Source: Saccharothrix sp. ST-888 (GTDB lineage Bacteria > Actinomycetota > Actinomycetes > Streptomycetales > Streptomycetaceae). From it: a stretch of DNA of 64,000 nucleotides. Positions within the stretch are counted from its first letter, which is position 1; the number at the start of each line of letters is the position of its first letter. This document shows positions 61,656-64,000 of the stretch, in pieces. Under the pieces are notes generated by a model, which was given only the letters and a program-made list of their open reading frames with translations, was not told where the DNA came from and ran no database searches. The DNA lies in the NCBI RefSeq assembly GCF_000955975.1, contig NZ_JYJF01000003.1, positions 152,576-216,575 of the forward strand, in the 5' to 3' direction. The translations under genes and the position numbers were made by a program.

Positions 61656-62807
61656 CTACCTGGTACCGAGCCCGGCGTCCGCCACGGCGGGCCGGCCCTG
61701 CTGCTTGAGCACCTGGTCGAGCAGGGTCAGGTCGTAGATCCCGTTCAGGTTGGGCTTCTTGAGCAGCCCGGCGGTGACCGCGTGGTCGGCCTCGGCCTGC
61801 AGGGTGCCGGCCAGCGGGTCGTCGAGGAAGTCGATGTCCTGCCAGGCCGGGTCGAGGACCGCCGGGTCCAGCGAGCTGCCCGCGTCGATCTTGAGCTGGG
61901 CGTTGGCGTCGGCCTTGGCCCGGTCCGGGTTGGCCTTGATGAAGGCGTTGGTGTTCACCGAGCCGCGCAGCACGGCCTCGACCACGTCCGGGTGCTCCTT
62001 GAGGAACTTCTGCGAGACGATGATGTTGGTGATCACGAACTTGCCGTCGGGCCACAGGGACTTCTCGTCGAGGAGTTCCTTGGCGCCGAGGGTGACCAGC
62101 TTGGAGGCGGTCGGCTCGGGCACCCAGGCGCCGTCGATGGAGCCGGACTTGTAGGCGTCGGGGGTGACCTTGTTGTCGGTGCGGACCACGCTCACGTCGC
62201 CCGCGCCGGACTGGGCGTCGACCTTGTAGCCCTTGCCCGCCAGGTAGTTGAGCAGCGCGACGTCCTGGGTGTTGCCGAGCTGCGGGGTGGCGATCTTCTT
62301 GCCCCTGAGGTCGTCCGGCGACTTGATCCGGTCGGGGTTGACCACCAGCTTGACGCCGCCGGAGGCCGAACCGCCGATGATCTTCAGGGACTGCCCGTTG
62401 GACTTGGTGTAGCCGTTGATCGCCGGGGAGGGGCCGATCCAGCCGAGGTCGATCGATCCGGCGTTGAGCGCCTCGATCTCGGCCGGACCCGCGTTGAAGG
62501 TCTGGGTCTTGATCCGGGTGGCGCCCAGTTCCTTCTGGAAGATGCCGTCCTTGATCCCGACCAGGGCGGTGCCGTGGGTCAGGTTCGGGAAGTAGCCGAT
62601 CTTCACGGTGTCGGCGGAGAGCTTCGCCCCCGAGGCGGTGGCGGACGCCGGGGCGGCGTCCGTCCGGTCGGCGCTCTTGGAGCCGTAGCCGCAGGCGGAG
62701 AGCAGGCCGACGGCGGCCAGGGCGGCCGCGGCCGCCGCGGCGGACCGTCTGGTCCGGCCGGAGCCGGGGCGCGTTCGGGTATGCGGGATCGCCGGATTCG
62801 GTGCCAT
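61656..62807 (-). CDS. ssuA: Sulfonate/nitrate-type binding lipoprotein (SsuA-like)
   Basis: 383 residues from ATG 62807 with AGGA 9 bases upstream. Signal: Arg-rich start (TRTRPGSGRTRR), Ala-rich core and lipobox LLSAC with Cys39. The mature domain is type 2 SBP of the SsuA/NMT1 group: VKIGYFPNLTHGTALVGIKD, FQKELGATRIKTQTFNAGPA, EIEALNAGSIDLGWIGPSPA, GKKIATPQLGNTQDVALLNY. Captures sulfonates or other anions outside and delivers them to SsuC. It lies between cysN and ssuB, consistent with sulfur assimilation. Confidence 0.92.
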   Translation of the reverse strand: MAPNPAIPHTRTRPGSGRTRRSAAAAAAALAAVGLLSACGYGSKSADRTDAAPASATASGAKLSADTVKIGYFPNLTHGTALVGIKDGIFQKELGATRIKTQTFNAGPAEIEALNAGSIDLGWIGPSPAINGYTKSNGQSLKIIGGSASGGVKLVVNPDRIKSPDDLRGKKIATPQLGNTQDVALLNYLAGKGYKVDAQSGAGDVSVVRTDNKVTPDAYKSGSIDGAWVPEPTASKLVTLGAKELLDEKSLWPDGKFVITNIIVSQKFLKEHPDVVEAVLRGSVNTNAFIKANPDRAKADANAQLKIDAGSSLDPAVLDPAWQDIDFLDDPLAGTLQAEADHAVTAGLLKKPNLNGIYDLTLLDQVLKQQGRPAVADAGLGTR

Positions 62808-62902
62808 GGGAGTCGTCCTGTCATGGAAGGAGGGGCGGATCGTGGTGCTGACGGCAGCTCGGATGCCGGGCAAGCCGGGCGGTCGGGGAGGGACGGCCCG
62901 GT

Positions 62903-62925
62903 GACAGGGGTTCAGCGCCCCTGTC
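62903..62925 (-). terminator. Hairpin between cysN and ssuA
   Basis: GACAGGGG (62903-62910) pairs with CCCCTGTC (62918-62925), 7-base loop. The stop codon of the small coupled frame lies within the loop. May be a partial terminator or an attenuator. Confidence 0.6.
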
Positions 62926-63025
62926 CGCCTGCACATCGCGCCAGTCCGCCCTCGCCACTGCCGAGGACGCCGCTGCCGATGCGGCCACCTTCCTTGTCCA
63001 TGCCCGAGAACGCCTCGCAGGGCAT
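62912..63025 (-). CDS. Possible 37-aa peptide coupled to cysN
   Basis: An ATG at 63025 overlaps the cysN stop by one base (TGATG) and opens a frame of 37 codons ending at 62912. The peptide (MPCEAFSGMDKEGGRIGSGV then LGSGEGGLARCAGGQGR) has Cys at positions 3 and 31 and a Gly-rich middle. No family is recognised. Coupled start and a hairpin at its stop are the only support; it could be by chance. It does not match the Cys-type leader peptides I know from actinobacterial sulfur operons. Confidence 0.3.
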   Translation of the reverse strand: MPCEAFSGMDKEGGRIGSGVLGSGEGGLARCAGGQGR

Positions 63026-64000
63026 CAGACCCAGTCCTCCTCGTCCGGCTCGGCGGTGCGCACGGTGTCGAAGGCCTCGCCCGCCATGCCGGCGGTGAGG
63101 GTGGCGCCGTCGGCCGGGTCGATCAGCAGGAACGATCCGGTGCGGCGGTTGTCCGTGTAGTCGTCCAGCGCCAGCGGCTCGGCGGTGCGCAGCACCACGT
63201 GACCGATGTCGTTGACGTTCAACTCCGTCGCCTCGCCGCGCTGTTCGAGCGTCTCGACGTCGATCCGGTAGGAGATCTCCCGGACCAGCGCGCGCACCGT
63301 GCGGGTGGTGTGCTTGAGCAGCACCTTGTCGCCGGTCCGCAGCGGGCGCTCGCCCAGGTGGCAGACGGTGGCCTCGATGTCCTTGGTGGGGGCGGGCACC
63401 GCACCGGCCGCGATCAGGTCGCCGCGGGAGACGTCGATGTCCTCGGCGAGGCGGACGGTGACGGACTGGGGGGCCCAGGCGATGTCCGTCTCCCGGCCGA
63501 GGGCGTCGATGCCCGCGACGGTGGTGGTGTGGCCGGACGGCAGGACGGTGACCGGGTCGCCGACGCGCAGCACGCCGGAGGCCAGCTGGCCCGCGTAGCC
63601 GCGGTAGTCCGGGTGCTCCTCGGTCTGCGGGCGGATCACGTACTGGACCGGGAAGCGGGCCGGCTGCCGGCCCGGGTCGCTGCCGACCGGGACGGTCTCC
63701 AGGTGTTCCAGCAGGGTCGGGCCGCCGTACCAGTCCATGTGGGCGGAGGGCTCGACCACGTTGTCGCCGGCGAGCGCGGAGATCGGGACGGAGACGACGT
63801 CGCGGACGCCGAGCGAGGCGGCGTAGGCGGTGAATTCCTCGGCGATGGCGGCGAAGACGGGCTCGGCGTAGTCGACCAGGTCCATCTTGTTGACGGCCAG
63901 CACCACGTGCGGCACGCGCAGCAGGGCGGCGACGGCGGCGTGCCGGCGGGTCTGCTCGACGACGCCGTTGCGGGCGTCGACCAGGACGATGGCCAGCTCG
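63025..64000 (-). CDS. cysN: Sulfate adenylyltransferase subunit 1 (CysN), 5' end outside window
   Basis: The C-terminal 324 residues or so of a GTPase-like subunit. The G4 motif is LAVNKMDLVDYAEPVFAAIA, the G5 region VPISALAGDNVVEPSAHMDW, then the EF-Tu-like beta-barrel domains: FPVQYVIRPQTEEHPDYRGY, AGQLASGVLRVGDPVTVLPS and DNRRTGSFLLIDPADGATLT. Its partner CysD should be just beyond base 64000. ATP sulfurylase makes adenylyl-sulfate from ATP and sulfate with GTP hydrolysis, the first step of sulfate assimilation. The P-loop part is cut off by the window edge. Its stop couples to a possible 37-codon frame. Confidence 0.95.
   Translation of the reverse strand, partial: ELAIVLVDARNGVVEQTRRHAAVAALLRVPHVVLAVNKMDLVDYAEPVFAAIAEEFTAYAASLGVRDVVSVPISALAGDNVVEPSAHMDWYGGPTLLEHLETVPVGSDPGRQPARFPVQYVIRPQTEEHPDYRGYAGQLASGVLRVGDPVTVLPSGHTTTVAGIDALGRETDIAWAPQSVTVRLAEDIDVSRGDLIAAGAVPAPTKDIEATVCHLGERPLRTGDKVLLKHTTRTVRALVREISYRIDVETLEQRGEATELNVNDIGHVVLRTAEPLALDDYTDNRRTGSFLLIDPADGATLTAGMAGEAFDTVRTAEPDEEDWV

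Noticed and set aside
62808..62936. N-terminal extension of SsuA
   Set aside because: The lipoprotein signal begins at ATG 62807 with a ribosome site; the extension crosses a hairpin and is not conserved-looking.

Overview
This is a 64 kb stretch of a very GC-rich actinobacterial chromosome. Codon use (G or C in almost every third position), GTG starts, twin-arginine and lipobox signals, a PdtaR-type ANTAR regulator, an SAV2148-type HEPN protein and polA/rpsA/coaE in this arrangement all point to Streptomycetaceae (Streptomyces or Kitasatospora). From memory, the left half (pyk, response regulator, liv operon, thioesterase, polA, rpsA, coaE) resembles the conserved core around SCO1996-SCO2014 of S. 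coelicolor; this was not checked against a database. No insertion sequence, prophage, CRISPR array or rRNA was seen.

Layout. 1-2171: two solute-binding-like secreted proteins (minus). 2172-5431: pyruvate kinase with a leaderless-type start, an HTH/LAGLIDADG protein, a tRNA with Leu anticodon CAA but no long variable arm enclosed by a perfect 12-bp inverted repeat, and the ANTAR response regulator. 5438-11039: branched-chain amino-acid ABC operon livKHMGF (minus). 11040-11961: a long non-coding gap. 11962-24881: PaaI-type thioesterase, polA, a small membrane protein, a secreted His-Me-finger-like protein, hrpB, a family 39 glycosyltransferase with a glycine-repeat loop, a methyltransferase and rpsA. 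25061-33800: MMPL exporter, a 54-residue chaplin-like secreted peptide, divergent MarR/metallo-hydrolase pair, zinc-ribbon protein, bifunctional penicillin-binding protein, phosphodiesterase-like protein and coaE. 33915-36113: a frameshifted amidotransferase remnant, a VOC protein, a DUF574 methyltransferase and SoxR. 36170-37888: a transketolase split into two genes behind a SoxR-type promoter. 38029-44382: maltooligosyl-trehalose pathway (glgX/treX, treY, treZ). 44783-52626: HEPN protein, fused EfeU-EfeO plus EfeB iron uptake, DEDDh exonuclease, polysaccharide deacetylase, phosphotransferase. 53069-58520: second MMPL exporter with an orphan palindromic operator, cold-shock protein, DEAD-box helicase, hypothetical protein. 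58716-64000: sirohydrochlorin chelatase-like protein, ssu-type sulfonate transporter and the start-truncated cysN (minus), a sulfur assimilation block that continues past the window.

Regulation visible in the DNA. There are many strong hairpin terminators; GTGA overlaps couple livH-M-G-F; TGATG couples efeUO to efeB. Operator-like palindromes stand at the marR/hydrolase divergence, the soxR/transketolase divergence and the second MMPL gene, and an iron box precedes efeUO. Three genes (pyk, the transketolase N-half and the metallo-hydrolase) have a -10-like hexamer 6 to 8 nt before ATG and no Shine-Dalgarno, as expected for leaderless mRNAs.

Best candidates for something undescribed are the tRNA/inverted-repeat/LAGLIDADG module (3.6-4.7 kb), the SoxR-linked split transketolase with a tandem-hairpin spacer (35.6-37.9 kb), the half-chaplin peptide (27.3 kb) and the EfeU-EfeO fusion with an altered metal motif (46.3-48.4 kb).
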